Assembly: GCF_039908635.1 (NCBI RefSeq)
Contig: NZ_CP150918.1
Location: 5,867,564 to 5,931,563, forward strand
Reading direction: 5' to 3'
Length of the DNA: 64,000 bases
Origin: Pseudomonas purpurea
GTDB lineage: Bacteria; Pseudomonadota; Gammaproteobacteria; Pseudomonadales; Pseudomonadaceae
In this document: piece after piece, positions 1-7,954 of the stretch
Position numbering within the stretch: position 1 is the stretch's first letter
Layout: the number at the start of each line of letters is the position of its first letter
Made by a program: the position numbers and the translations under genes
Notes under the pieces: model-generated
What the model saw: only the letters and a program-made list of their open reading frames with translations
What the model was told of the DNA's origin: nothing
Database searches by the model: none

Positions 1-720
1 AGCGACCAGCCCCGGCAGCAGCCCGATCAGTACCGCCAGCCGCACCGGCCAAATGGCGGTTTCGCTGGCGAACAACAGACACAACGCGCCGAGGATCAGG
101 CAGATGATCGCCACGCGCAGCAGTTGCGCCAACTGCCCCGCTTCCGGCCACTGCGCAGGATGTTCCTGGGCCAGCTGGCGTTCGAACACCAGCAAGCCGA
201 ACGCCAGCAACAACGACAACGCCGCGCCTACACTGGCCGACAAACCGACCGCCGCCGCTGGCAAACCCAGGTTCCAGGCTTGCCCGATGCACAGCAACGC
301 CAGCAGCGCCCAGCCTGCCAGCCACAACATCGGTGCTCCGATCTGTCGCAGCAGCCCGACCCCGCGCTGGCTGAGGCGCTCCAGCAATCGCTCGTACCAG
401 CCGTGGATTTCAGGGGGTTCGACAACCTCGACCGGCATTGCCGGCGGGTTCAGGGTTCGCGCTCGCCACTGGGTCACCCAGCCGGCCGATTGCAGCCCGG
501 CAATCACCACGATGAGCGCCGCTGACTGATTGACCAGCAGCGCCGGCCACACCGACAGCGGGGCGAATACCCCGACAAAGAACGCGAGCAGCAAGCCCAG
601 CGCCGCCAGACCAACCAGGCCAAACCCGACCCGTTTCAACCGTCGTCCGTGAAACAACGCCTGCTGAAAACGCGGCAGCCCTGCTACGTTCGTCCCCTCA
701 GCCTCCAGATCGACTTGCAT
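1..720 (-). CDS. Polytopic membrane protein, N-terminal 240 residues (cut by window edge)
   Basis: An open frame begins at the ATG at 720 (MQVDLEAEGTNVAG) and runs leftward without a stop to base 1, so only the N-terminal 240 residues are present. After a short polar start, several long hydrophobic stretches rich in Leu, Ala, Val and Gly are visible, separated by Arg-rich loops, so this is an inner-membrane protein with at least four likely spans in the part seen. I do not recognise the family with confidence. Some pseudomonad SPFH/HflK-like proteins carry a membrane region of this kind before their SPFH domain, but that part would lie outside the window. It is divergent from the phospholipid cassette starting at 930, with about 210 bp between. 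Confidence 0.6.
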   Translation of the reverse strand, partial: MQVDLEAEGTNVAGLPRFQQALFHGRRLKRVGFGLVGLAALGLLLAFFVGVFAPLSVWPALLVNQSAALIVVIAGLQSAGWVTQWRARTLNPPAMPVEVVEPPEIHGWYERLLERLSQRGVGLLRQIGAPMLWLAGWALLALLCIGQAWNLGLPAAAVGLSASVGAALSLLLAFGLLVFERQLAQEHPAQWPEAGQLAQLLRVAIICLILGALCLLFASETAIWPVRLAVLIGLLPGLVA

Positions 721-929
721 ACCACCTCGGTGTTTTGTCGTTGTGCGGGTCACAATTCGTTACGATATAACAAGAGTAGTGAATATTTTGTTCGATACCC
801 ATCACATTCACCGCCGGACGGCCGACACTGCTACTGTGCGCGCCACGCATTTGCGGCAATAATCGGCAACAAATCCCGGGCCGGCGCCGCCCTCGGGAAT
901 TTCATGATCGACAAGGACCCGTCTCTTCA

Positions 930-1553
930 ATGCCCTCCATCTATCAACTCAAGCCGGCCTTTCAGAACCTGTTGCGACCCCTGGTCCAACGCCTGTTCGA
1001 CAATGGCACCACCGCCAACCAGATCACCGTGCTGGCCGGGGTCATTTCGGTGCTGGTGGGTGTGGCAATCGCCTGCTTCGCCAGCCACGCCTGGGTGTTT
1101 GCGCTGATTCCAGTGTGGATGATTCTGCGCATGGCGTTGAACGCCATCGACGGCATGCTCGCTCGCGAGTTTGGCCAACAATCGCGCTTGGGCGCCTACC
1201 TCAACGAACTCTGTGACATCGTCGCCGACAGCGCGCTGATCCTGCCGTTTGCCCTGCTCCCCGACGTCAGCCTGCTGGCGGTTCTGCTGGTGACGCTGCT
1301 GGCGCTGTTCTGTGAATACACCGGCGTGCTCGGTCCGATGGTCGGAGCCTCCCGGCGCTATGACGGCCCGATGGGCAAAAGCGACCGGGCATTCGTGCTC
1401 GGCGTGCTGGCCACCGGCGTAGCGCTGGGCTGGCTCGGCGCAATCTGGGTCAACGGCGTGATGCTGCTGGTCGCGGCGCTGCTGGTGTACACCTTGGTCA
1501 ATCGGGTCCGTCAGGGCCTTAAAGAAGTCAACGACAACGCTCCCTCGGCATAA
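930..1553 (+). CDS. CDP-alcohol phosphatidyltransferase family protein with variant active-site motif
   Basis: 207 residues, hydrophobic, about six membrane segments. The family transfers a phosphatidyl group from CDP-diacylglycerol to an alcohol acceptor at the inner membrane. The signature normally reads D-xx-DG-xx-AR-x8-G-xxx-D-xxx-D. Here the spacing is exact (DG at 74-75, AR at 78-79, G88, D96), but the first and third Asp positions are Asn (N71 and N92). The protein is therefore a clear relative, but with altered metal ligands, so its acceptor or even its activity cannot be assumed. It heads the plus-strand cassette; the next gene starts 10 bp after its stop. A weak AAGGA lies about 12 bases before the ATG. 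Confidence 0.85.
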   Translation: MPSIYQLKPAFQNLLRPLVQRLFDNGTTANQITVLAGVISVLVGVAIACFASHAWVFALIPVWMILRMALNAIDGMLAREFGQQSRLGAYLNELCDIVADSALILPFALLPDVSLLAVLLVTLLALFCEYTGVLGPMVGASRRYDGPMGKSDRAFVLGVLATGVALGWLGAIWVNGVMLLVAALLVYTLVNRVRQGLKEVNDNAPSA

Positions 1554-1563
1554 GGATTTTGCA

Positions 1564-3321
1564 ATGCGCGACGCTCAGCATCAGACGTTCACGACCCACG
1601 ACGGCGTAGAGCTGTTCTACCGTCACTGGCCCGCCAGCGCCGCGCCGACCGGCGAGCCACGCAAAGCGATTCTGCTGTTCCACCGTGGCCACGAACACTC
1701 GGGGCGTATTGCCCACCTGGTCGACGAACTGGACATGCCCGAGTTCGACTTTTTTGCCTGGGATGCCCGTGGCCACGGCCAGTCCCCCGGCGCCCGTGGT
1801 GACAGCCCGAGCTTCGCCACCAGCGTGCGCGACGTGCAGACCTTCTGCGATCACATCGGTGCGACCCACCAGATCGCCGAAGAAAACCTGGCCGTGATCG
1901 CCCAAAGCGTTGGCGCGGTCATCGTGTCGACCTGGGTTCACGACTACGCGCCCCGCATTCGCTCGCTGGTACTGGCTTCGCCGGCGTTCAAAGTCAAACT
2001 GTACGTGCCGTTCGCGCGCACGGGCCTGGCGTTGATGCGGACCTTTCGCGGCAACTTTTTCGTCAACAGTTACGTCAAGGCTCGCTTCCTCAGCCATGAC
2101 CCGGAACGCGTTGCTTCTTACGACAGCGACCCGCTGATCACCAAAGCCATTTCGGTCAACGTGCTGCTGGGTTTGTACGAAGCCGCCGACCGCGTGGTGG
2201 CCGATGCCCAGGCGATTCAGGTGCCGACGCAGTTGCTGATTTCCGGCTCCGACTTCGTGGTACACCGCAAACCCCAGGAACAGTTCTTCGAACGCCTGGG
2301 CAGTTTGCAGAAGGAAAAACACATCCTGCCGGGGTTCTTCCACGACACACTGGGCGAGCGTGGCCGCGAAGTGGCGGTGAAAAGCGCCAAGCGCTTCATC
2401 CTGCAAAACTTCCTGCACCCGCTGAACCGCCCTGCCCTGCTCGACGCCGACCGCATGGGCCCGACCTGCGCCGAATCCGAGTCGCTGGCCGCGCCGCTGC
2501 CGCACAACTCGCTGCGTGACCTGTACTGGCGCATGACCCGCGCCAGCATGCGCCTGGGCAGCAAGCTGTCGGCCGGGGTCAAACTGGGCTTCGACACCGG
2601 TTTCGACTCCGGCAGCACCCTGGACTACGTCTACCGCAACCAGCCGACCGGCCACACGGCGCTGGGCAAGATGATCGACCAGAACTACCTGAACTCCATC
2701 GGCTGGCGCGGCATTCGCCAACGCAAACTGAATGTCGAAGAACTGCTGCGCCTGGCCATGGGCAAACTGCGCGAAGAGCAGCGCCAGGTGCGCATCGTCG
2801 ATATCGCCGCCGGCCACGGTCGCTACATCCTCGAAGCCTTGCAGGGTGTGAGCCCGTTGCCGGAATCGATCCTGCTGCGCGACTACAGCGACATCAACGT
2901 GCGCGACGGCAGCGCATTGATCGTCGAGAAAGGCCTGGGCGAGATTGCCCGCTTCGTCAAAGGCGATGCCTTCGACCGCGCTGACCTCGCTGCGCTGGAA
3001 CCCAAGCCAAGCCTGGCGGTGGTGTCCGGTCTGTATGAACTGTTCGCCGACAATGCCATGGTCGGCGGTTCGCTGGCCGGTCTGGCCGAAGCGGTCGAGC
3101 CTGGCGGTTACCTGGTGTACACCGGCCAGCCGTGGCACCCGCAGCTGGAACTGATCGCCCGCGCCCTGACCAGTCACCGTCAGGGTCAGGCCTGGGTCAT
3201 GCGCCGCCGCACGCAGGCCGAAATGGATCAGTTGGTCGAGGCCGCCGGTTTCCGCAAGATCACCATGCGAGTAGATGAGTGGGGCATCTTCAGCGTGTCG
3301 CTGGCGCAACGGGTGCGATGA
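1564..3321 (+). CDS. Bifunctional alpha/beta hydrolase / class I SAM-dependent methyltransferase
   Basis: 585 residues with two domains. Residues about 1-290 are a serine hydrolase of the monoacylglycerol lipase/lysophospholipase type: the nucleophile elbow is A-Q-S-V-G with Ser115 (Ala replaces the usual first Gly), an acid is available in SGSDFVVH near 232, and a His in FFHDTLGE near 260. Residues about 380-585 are a class I methyltransferase with SAM-binding motif VDIAAGHGRY near 412-421. Fusions of this kind are known in pseudomonads but the substrate is not. Between a phosphatidyltransferase and a lipid phosphatase, an inferred role is deacylation plus head-group methylation of a phospholipid. 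Its stop overlaps the start of the next gene. Confidence 0.85.
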   Translation: MRDAQHQTFTTHDGVELFYRHWPASAAPTGEPRKAILLFHRGHEHSGRIAHLVDELDMPEFDFFAWDARGHGQSPGARGDSPSFATSVRDVQTFCDHIGATHQIAEENLAVIAQSVGAVIVSTWVHDYAPRIRSLVLASPAFKVKLYVPFARTGLALMRTFRGNFFVNSYVKARFLSHDPERVASYDSDPLITKAISVNVLLGLYEAADRVVADAQAIQVPTQLLISGSDFVVHRKPQEQFFERLGSLQKEKHILPGFFHDTLGERGREVAVKSAKRFILQNFLHPLNRPALLDADRMGPTCAESESLAAPLPHNSLRDLYWRMTRASMRLGSKLSAGVKLGFDTGFDSGSTLDYVYRNQPTGHTALGKMIDQNYLNSIGWRGIRQRKLNVEELLRLAMGKLREEQRQVRIVDIAAGHGRYILEALQGVSPLPESILLRDYSDINVRDGSALIVEKGLGEIARFVKGDAFDRADLAALEPKPSLAVVSGLYELFADNAMVGGSLAGLAEAVEPGGYLVYTGQPWHPQLELIARALTSHRQGQAWVMRRRTQAEMDQLVEAAGFRKITMRVDEWGIFSVSLAQRVR

Positions 3322-4652
3322 TGAGCCACGCCGCTCTGCCGGCGCGCGAGCCCGGCCTGTTGAAACCCGCGGTGCTCTGGCTGCTGTTGCTGGCACCGCT
3401 GTTCTTCAGCACCTACGGTTTTGCGACGTGGGTCACCAGCCAGCGCAGCGACGTCGGCACGATGGTGTTCGACTGGGAAACCCACATGCCGTTCTGGGCC
3501 TGGACCATCGTGCCCTACTGGTCCATTGACCTGCTCTACGGTCTCTCGCTGCTGTTGCCCAACACCCGCGTGGAACTCAAGCGCCACGCCTTGCGCTTGC
3601 TCACGGCGCAACTGATCGCGGTCAGTTGCTTCCTGATCTGGCCCCTGCGGTTCACCTTCGACCGTCCGCCCATGGACGGCCTGTTTGGCTGGCTGTTCGA
3701 AGTACTCGCGGGGTTCGACAAACCGTTCAACCAGGCGCCCTCGCTGCACATCGCATTGCTGGTGGTGCTGTGGGTCTGTTTTCAGCGGCATACCCAAGGG
3801 GTGTGGCGTTGGCTGGTGCACGGCTGGTTCGGCTTGATCGGCGTCTCGGTGCTGACCACTTATCAACACCACTTTATTGACTTACCCACAGGCGCGCTGG
3901 CCGGTTGGTTGTGCGTCTGGCTGTGGCCACTGGACCGGCCGAGCCCGCTGCAATCGGCACGCCTGACCCACGACCGCAAACGCTGGCAACTGGCGATCCG
4001 TTACGCGCTGGGCGCCGCGCTGTTCGCGGTGCCGGCCTTTGCCTTCGGTGGTGCCTGGCTGTGGTTGCTGTGGCCGGCGGCGGCGCTGTTGATGGTGGCG
4101 CTGAACTACAAATGGTTCGACGCCGCCGGGTTTCAGAAACGGGCCGATGGTCGCCTGAGCCCGGCCGCTCGCTGGTTATTCGCTCCGTACCTCGCCGCAG
4201 CGTGGATCAATTCACGGCTGTGGACACGCCGTCATCCACAGCCCGATCAGGTTGTGGATAACGTTTGGCTGGGGCGCATTCCCACTGCCCGGCAATTGCA
4301 GGACAGCCCGTTCGACGCGGTGCTCGACCTGTGCGCCGAGCTGTCGCTGGACCCGCAAGGCCGACCGTACCACGCGCTGCCGGTGCTCGACCTGACGGCT
4401 CCCACCGCCGAGCAGTGCCGGGAAGCAGCGCTGGCCATCGAACGCTTGCGTCAGCACGGGCCGCTGTTGGTCTGTTGTGCACTGGGTTACTCGCGCAGCG
4501 CCACGGCGATTGCCGCCTGGTTGCTGCACACGGGCCGGGCCGCCAGCGTCGATGCCGCCGTGGTGCAAATTCAACGGACGCGGCCGCAGATCGTCTTGCA
4601 CCCCGCCCACCGCCACGCCCTGGAACAGTTGAGGAACACCGATGGCCGTTGA
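3318..4652 (+). CDS. PAP2 phosphatase / dual-specificity phosphatase fusion protein
   Basis: 444 residues from the ATG at 3318, which overlaps the upstream stop as ATGA; an in-frame start at 3279 lies deep in the upstream gene and is rejected. The N-terminal half is a membrane PAP2 (PgpB-like) domain with PSLH at 141-144 and HH-x2-D at 184-188, with further hydrophobic segments to about residue 270. The C-terminal 130 residues are a cysteine phosphatase of the dual-specificity class with the C-x5-R loop CALGYSR at 387-393. Both domain types can dephosphorylate phosphatidyl-X-phosphates (PgpB and PTPMT1 act on phosphatidylglycerophosphate), so a lipid phosphatase acting after the phosphatidyltransferase is a reasonable inference. 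It overlaps the next gene by 11 bp. Confidence 0.87.
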   Translation: MMSHAALPAREPGLLKPAVLWLLLLAPLFFSTYGFATWVTSQRSDVGTMVFDWETHMPFWAWTIVPYWSIDLLYGLSLLLPNTRVELKRHALRLLTAQLIAVSCFLIWPLRFTFDRPPMDGLFGWLFEVLAGFDKPFNQAPSLHIALLVVLWVCFQRHTQGVWRWLVHGWFGLIGVSVLTTYQHHFIDLPTGALAGWLCVWLWPLDRPSPLQSARLTHDRKRWQLAIRYALGAALFAVPAFAFGGAWLWLLWPAAALLMVALNYKWFDAAGFQKRADGRLSPAARWLFAPYLAAAWINSRLWTRRHPQPDQVVDNVWLGRIPTARQLQDSPFDAVLDLCAELSLDPQGRPYHALPVLDLTAPTAEQCREAALAIERLRQHGPLLVCCALGYSRSATAIAAWLLHTGRAASVDAAVVQIQRTRPQIVLHPAHRHALEQLRNTDGR

Positions 4653-5094
4653 CCTGCAACTAGCCGTCGTCGCCAGCCTGCTGCGACGTGGCAAGGCACT
4701 GGATCAGTTATCCACAGGGCTGACGCTGATCGGCGCGGCCATTGGCCTGATCCCGATGCTCGTCTACGGCAGCCTGTGGATGCACGGCCTGTGCGCCGCG
4801 CTGGTGATTTTCGGCCTGCTGCAAAAATACTGGGCGCTGCGGGTGGCCTTCGATGCGGACCTGTTCCAACTCATGGCCGACTCTACGCAGCCCTTGCCGG
4901 AATGCACCCTCGCACTCGATCAGGTATTGCAAAACCTGCGCCTGAAACCGGCCAACGGTGCAGACCGACCCTGGGACGAGCGCAGTCGTGGCGCACTGAA
5001 GCTGTTGCGCAACCAGACACAAATGCTCGCGGCGCAAGCGCTGCTGGCCGTCGCCGCCATCATTGCCAGCCCTGCGCTGGGCTTCATTCGATAA
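4642..5094 (+). CDS. Small membrane protein of the phospholipid cassette, function unknown
   Basis: 150 residues starting at an ATG inside the last codons of the phosphatase gene (11 bp overlap), which suggests translational coupling. Two adjacent hydrophobic stretches near residues 25-65 and one at the C-terminal end (QALLAVAAIIASPALGFIR) point to an inner-membrane protein. Between them lies a polar region with a few Cys and Trp residues. I recognise no catalytic motif. A similar small gene sits in the equivalent cassette of P. aeruginosa, so it is probably a conserved partner, perhaps a scaffold for the lipid enzymes; that role is inference. A perfect DnaA-type nonamer lies in the coding sequence at 4708-4716. 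Confidence 0.8.
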   Translation: MAVDLQLAVVASLLRRGKALDQLSTGLTLIGAAIGLIPMLVYGSLWMHGLCAALVIFGLLQKYWALRVAFDADLFQLMADSTQPLPECTLALDQVLQNLRLKPANGADRPWDERSRGALKLLRNQTQMLAAQALLAVAAIIASPALGFIR

Positions 5095-5103
5095 GGAACC
5101 CTC

Positions 5104-5724
5104 ATGTTCGAACCCGTGGTCGCTAGCCTTATCACCTCCGCCGCCCGCACGGTCACGGGCGCACGCAGCCTGTGGCTCGGTTGCGCGCCCACCATGGTGC
5201 AGCGCATCTATTACGCCAACCACAGCAGCCACGGCGATTTCGTGCTGCTCTGGGCCTCGCTGCCCAAGGCATTGCGCAAAGTCACGCGGCCAGTGGCCGG
5301 GATCGACTACTGGAAAAAAGGCGTGGTCCGGCCCTACATCATCAACCGCGTGTTCAACGGGGTGTTGATCGAGCGTGAACGCAAGGACCCTGTGGATAAC
5401 CCTTTGCAGCCCATGATCGACGCGCTGGAGAACGGCGATTCGCTGATCATTTTTCCCGAAGGCACGCGCAACCTGGAAGACGGCTTGCTGCCCTTCAAGA
5501 GCGGGATTTATCACTTGGCCAAACGTTATCCACAGGTCGAAGTGATCCCCGTGTGGATCGCCAACCTCAACCGCGTCATGCCCAAAGGGCGCGTGCTGCC
5601 GTTACCGCTGCTGTGTACCACCCGTTTCGGGGCACCACAGGTGCTCGCCGAAGACGAAAGCAAAGAGCAGTTTGTCGAACGCTGCCGCAACGCATTACTG
5701 GCCCTGGCCCCGGAGCATTCCTGA
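5104..5724 (+). CDS. PlsC-like 1-acyl-sn-glycerol-3-phosphate acyltransferase
   Basis: 206 residues. Acyltransferase block I is NHSSHGD (His40, Asp45, the H-x4-D motif) and block III is FPEGTR at 117-122. The family acylates lysophosphatidic acid to phosphatidic acid at the inner membrane. The protein is shorter than the main PlsC and lacks an obvious N-terminal membrane anchor, so it is a paralogue rather than the housekeeping enzyme. It starts 9 bp after the preceding gene and its stop abuts the ATG of the cytidylyltransferase gene, so acyltransferase and CdsA-like enzyme would be made together, which supports a phosphatidic acid to CDP-diacylglycerol route. Confidence 0.87.
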   Translation: MFEPVVASLITSAARTVTGARSLWLGCAPTMVQRIYYANHSSHGDFVLLWASLPKALRKVTRPVAGIDYWKKGVVRPYIINRVFNGVLIERERKDPVDNPLQPMIDALENGDSLIIFPEGTRNLEDGLLPFKSGIYHLAKRYPQVEVIPVWIANLNRVMPKGRVLPLPLLCTTRFGAPQVLAEDESKEQFVERCRNALLALAPEHS

Positions 5725-6657
5725 ATGGATAAGCAAACCCTGATGCTGTTCGCAGGGATCGGCGCGATTCTGGTGCTGGCCTCGTTGATCGGTTTCATCC
5801 TCAAACTCAAAACCCGTGGCACGCCGAACTCGGTGATCGACAACCTCAACGCCCGGATCAACGCCTGGTGGGTGATGGTGGTGGTGATCGGTATCGCCTT
5901 CTGGCTCGGCACCAGCGCGGTGATCCTGTTGTTCTACGCGGTGTCGTTCTACGCCCTGCGCGAGTTCCTGACCCTGACCCCGACCCGGCGCAGTGACTAC
6001 CCCGCGCTGGTGGCGGCGTTCTACCTGGCGCTGCCGCTGCAATACGTGCTGATTTACTCAGACTGGTACGGGCTGTTCTCGATCTTCATTCCGGTCTACG
6101 TGTTCCTGCTGCTGCCGATCCTCGCTTCGCTGGGCGGTGACAGCACGCACTTCCTGGAACGGGCCTCGAAGGTGCAATGGGGGCTGATGATCGCGGTGTT
6201 CTGCGTGTCGTTCGTGCCCGCGCTGCTGACCCTCGACATCGAAGGCTACGAAGGCCGCAACCTGTTGCTGATCGCCTACCTGGTGATCGTCGTGCAACTG
6301 TCGGACGTGTTGCAGTACGTCTGCGGCAAACTGTTCGGCAAACACAAGATCGCGCCAAACCTGTCGCCGTCGAAAACCGTTGAAGGTTTCGTTGGCGGGA
6401 TCCTGCTGGCCTCGATGATCGGCGCGGCACTGTGGTGGATCACCCCGTTCAACATCTGGCAGTCGTTCCTGATCGCGCTGTTGATCAACCTGCTGGGGTT
6501 TGCCGGTGGCATTGTCATGTCGGCGATCAAACGCGACCGGGGCGTGAAGGACTGGGGCCACATGATCGAAGGCCACGGCGGCATGCTCGACCGACTCGAC
6601 TCGGTGTGTTTCGCAGCGCCGATCTTCTTCCACCTGGTTCGGTACTGGTGGACCTGA
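5725..6657 (+). CDS. CdsA-like phosphatidate cytidylyltransferase
   Basis: 310 residues, eight or so hydrophobic segments. The CdsA family makes CDP-diacylglycerol from phosphatidic acid and CTP. The C-terminal signature is present: SPSKTVEGFVGG followed by the KRDRGVKDWG-x2-IEGHGGMLDRLDS block that carries the metal-binding acidic residues. It directly abuts the acyltransferase gene (no intergenic base). It is a paralogue of the housekeeping cdsA, which in pseudomonads sits beside dxr and uppS rather than here. As the last gene of the cassette it would supply the CDP-diacylglycerol used by the phosphatidyltransferase at 930. Confidence 0.9.
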   Translation: MDKQTLMLFAGIGAILVLASLIGFILKLKTRGTPNSVIDNLNARINAWWVMVVVIGIAFWLGTSAVILLFYAVSFYALREFLTLTPTRRSDYPALVAAFYLALPLQYVLIYSDWYGLFSIFIPVYVFLLLPILASLGGDSTHFLERASKVQWGLMIAVFCVSFVPALLTLDIEGYEGRNLLLIAYLVIVVQLSDVLQYVCGKLFGKHKIAPNLSPSKTVEGFVGGILLASMIGAALWWITPFNIWQSFLIALLINLLGFAGGIVMSAIKRDRGVKDWGHMIEGHGGMLDRLDSVCFAAPIFFHLVRYWWT

Positions 6658-6704
6658 GACAGCTCGCCGGTGATGCCTGGAAGACGGGCAACACCGGCAC
6701 CGCA

Positions 6705-7178
6705 TCACGCCGGTAAATGCCCCAACGGCAGCGGCCCTGGGGTTTTCACGGTGTGGATCGCGAAGTTACTGCGGATATCGCTCACGCCCGGCAACTTCAG
6801 CAGGCTGCCGGTGAGGAAACGCTCATAGCCGCGCAGGTCCGGCACCACCACTTGCAGTAAAAAGTCCGACTCGCCGGACACCAGGAATGCCGAAATCACC
6901 TCGGGCAACGCGGTCACGGCCAAGCGAAAGGCATCGGCTTCTTCTTCGTTGTGACGTTCGACCTTGATCCCTACAAACACCGTCAGCCCCAACCCGACTT
7001 CGTCGCGGTCGAGGTTGGCCTGGTAACCGCGAATCACCCCCGCCTCTTCCAGCATCCGCACCCGGCGCAAACATGGCGAGGCGGACAGACCGATTTCGTC
7101 CGCCAGTTGCACATTGCTCAGGCGTCCGTCCCGTTGCAGTGCGGCGAGAATTCGGCGGTCATAGGCATCCAGTTTCAT
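6705..7178 (-). CDS. Lrp/AsnC family transcriptional regulator
   Basis: 157 residues, the usual length of this family. Residues 1-60 form the winged helix-turn-helix (LDAYDRRILAALQRDGRLSN, then LADEIGLSASPCLRRVRMLEEAGVI), followed by the AsnC/RAM ligand-binding domain (residues about 70-145) with the VSGESDFLL segment typical of the effector pocket. It is divergent from the LysE exporter gene at 7323, with 144 bp between, a classic arrangement in which an amino-acid-sensing Lrp protein controls a LysE-type exporter. That regulatory link is inferred from position only. Confidence 0.92.
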   Translation of the reverse strand: MKLDAYDRRILAALQRDGRLSNVQLADEIGLSASPCLRRVRMLEEAGVIRGYQANLDRDEVGLGLTVFVGIKVERHNEEEADAFRLAVTALPEVISAFLVSGESDFLLQVVVPDLRGYERFLTGSLLKLPGVSDIRSNFAIHTVKTPGPLPLGHLPA

Positions 7179-7322
7179 GATTTGGCAGTTCCCGACTGTT
7201 TTCAGTCATCGATTGGCAGAAGCTGCCAAGTCTAGCGGCTCTGCGGGCGGATTACGCAAGCACCTGCCCCGCCCTTGCGCTCTAGACTGGGCTGACCAAA
7301 TCGACAACGAATGGGGTGCAGC

Positions 7323-7952
7323 GTGGCAGAGCTCTGGATGTTCTTTATCGCCGTGGCGGTGGTTTACCTGTTGCCCGGGCCGGACATGATCCTGCTGCTG
7401 CAAACCGGCGCCCGGCAGGGTAAAACCGCCGCGCTGGCCACGGCCATCGGCCTGGCCATCGCCCGCAGTTGCCACGTGGTGCTGGCCGCGCTGGGCCTGG
7501 CGACGCTGTTCAAGGCAGCGCCCTGGACCTTCGACGTGGTGCGCCTGGTCGGGGCCGCCTACCTGTTATGGCTGGGGGTCCAGTGCCTGCGCTCTACTAT
7601 GTTGCCCACCCTGAACACCGCTGGCGCAGCCGCCCCGACACTGGCGTGGCGCGAGGCCATTGCGCGCGGCGTGCTGACCAACCTGCTCAACCCCAAGGCG
7701 CTGCTGTTCTGCTCGGTGCTGCTGCCGCAATTTATCGACCCGCAGGCAGGCTCCGTGCTGGCGCAATTCGCCAGCCTCGGGGCACTGCTGGTGATTGCCG
7801 GGTTGATGTTCGACAGTGTTTACGCGCTGATCGGCGCATGGCTCGGCCGCTGGCTGGAGCGCAGCCCATCGGCGCAGCGCGCTCAGCAATGGCTGTTTGG
7901 CAGCCTGCTGATCGGTTTCGCACTGCGCCTGACGTTCGTCCAGCAGGCCTGA
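7323..7952 (+). CDS. LysE/RhtB family amino-acid exporter
   Basis: 209 residues from the GTG at 7323, chosen because the family begins close to AELWMFFIAVAVVYLLPGPD and GGGGT sits a few bases upstream; an ATG at 7311 would add four residues. The PGPD motif in the first membrane segment and the NLLNPKALLF motif midway are hallmarks of RhtB/LysE translocators, which export amino acids or homoserine lactones through the inner membrane with about six spans. Its divergent partner is an Lrp-type regulator. Its stop lies 2 bp from the end of the convergent gene at 7955. Confidence 0.9.
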   Translation: MAELWMFFIAVAVVYLLPGPDMILLLQTGARQGKTAALATAIGLAIARSCHVVLAALGLATLFKAAPWTFDVVRLVGAAYLLWLGVQCLRSTMLPTLNTAGAAAPTLAWREAIARGVLTNLLNPKALLFCSVLLPQFIDPQAGSVLAQFASLGALLVIAGLMFDSVYALIGAWLGRWLERSPSAQRAQQWLFGSLLIGFALRLTFVQQA

Positions 7953-7954
7953 CC

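Noticed and set aside
1528..3396. Long minus-strand frame of 622 codons opposite the hydrolase-methyltransferase gene
   Set aside because: It is an antisense shadow: composition is rich in Gln, His, Arg and Val with no family motifs, and the plus-strand gene has clear catalytic motifs.
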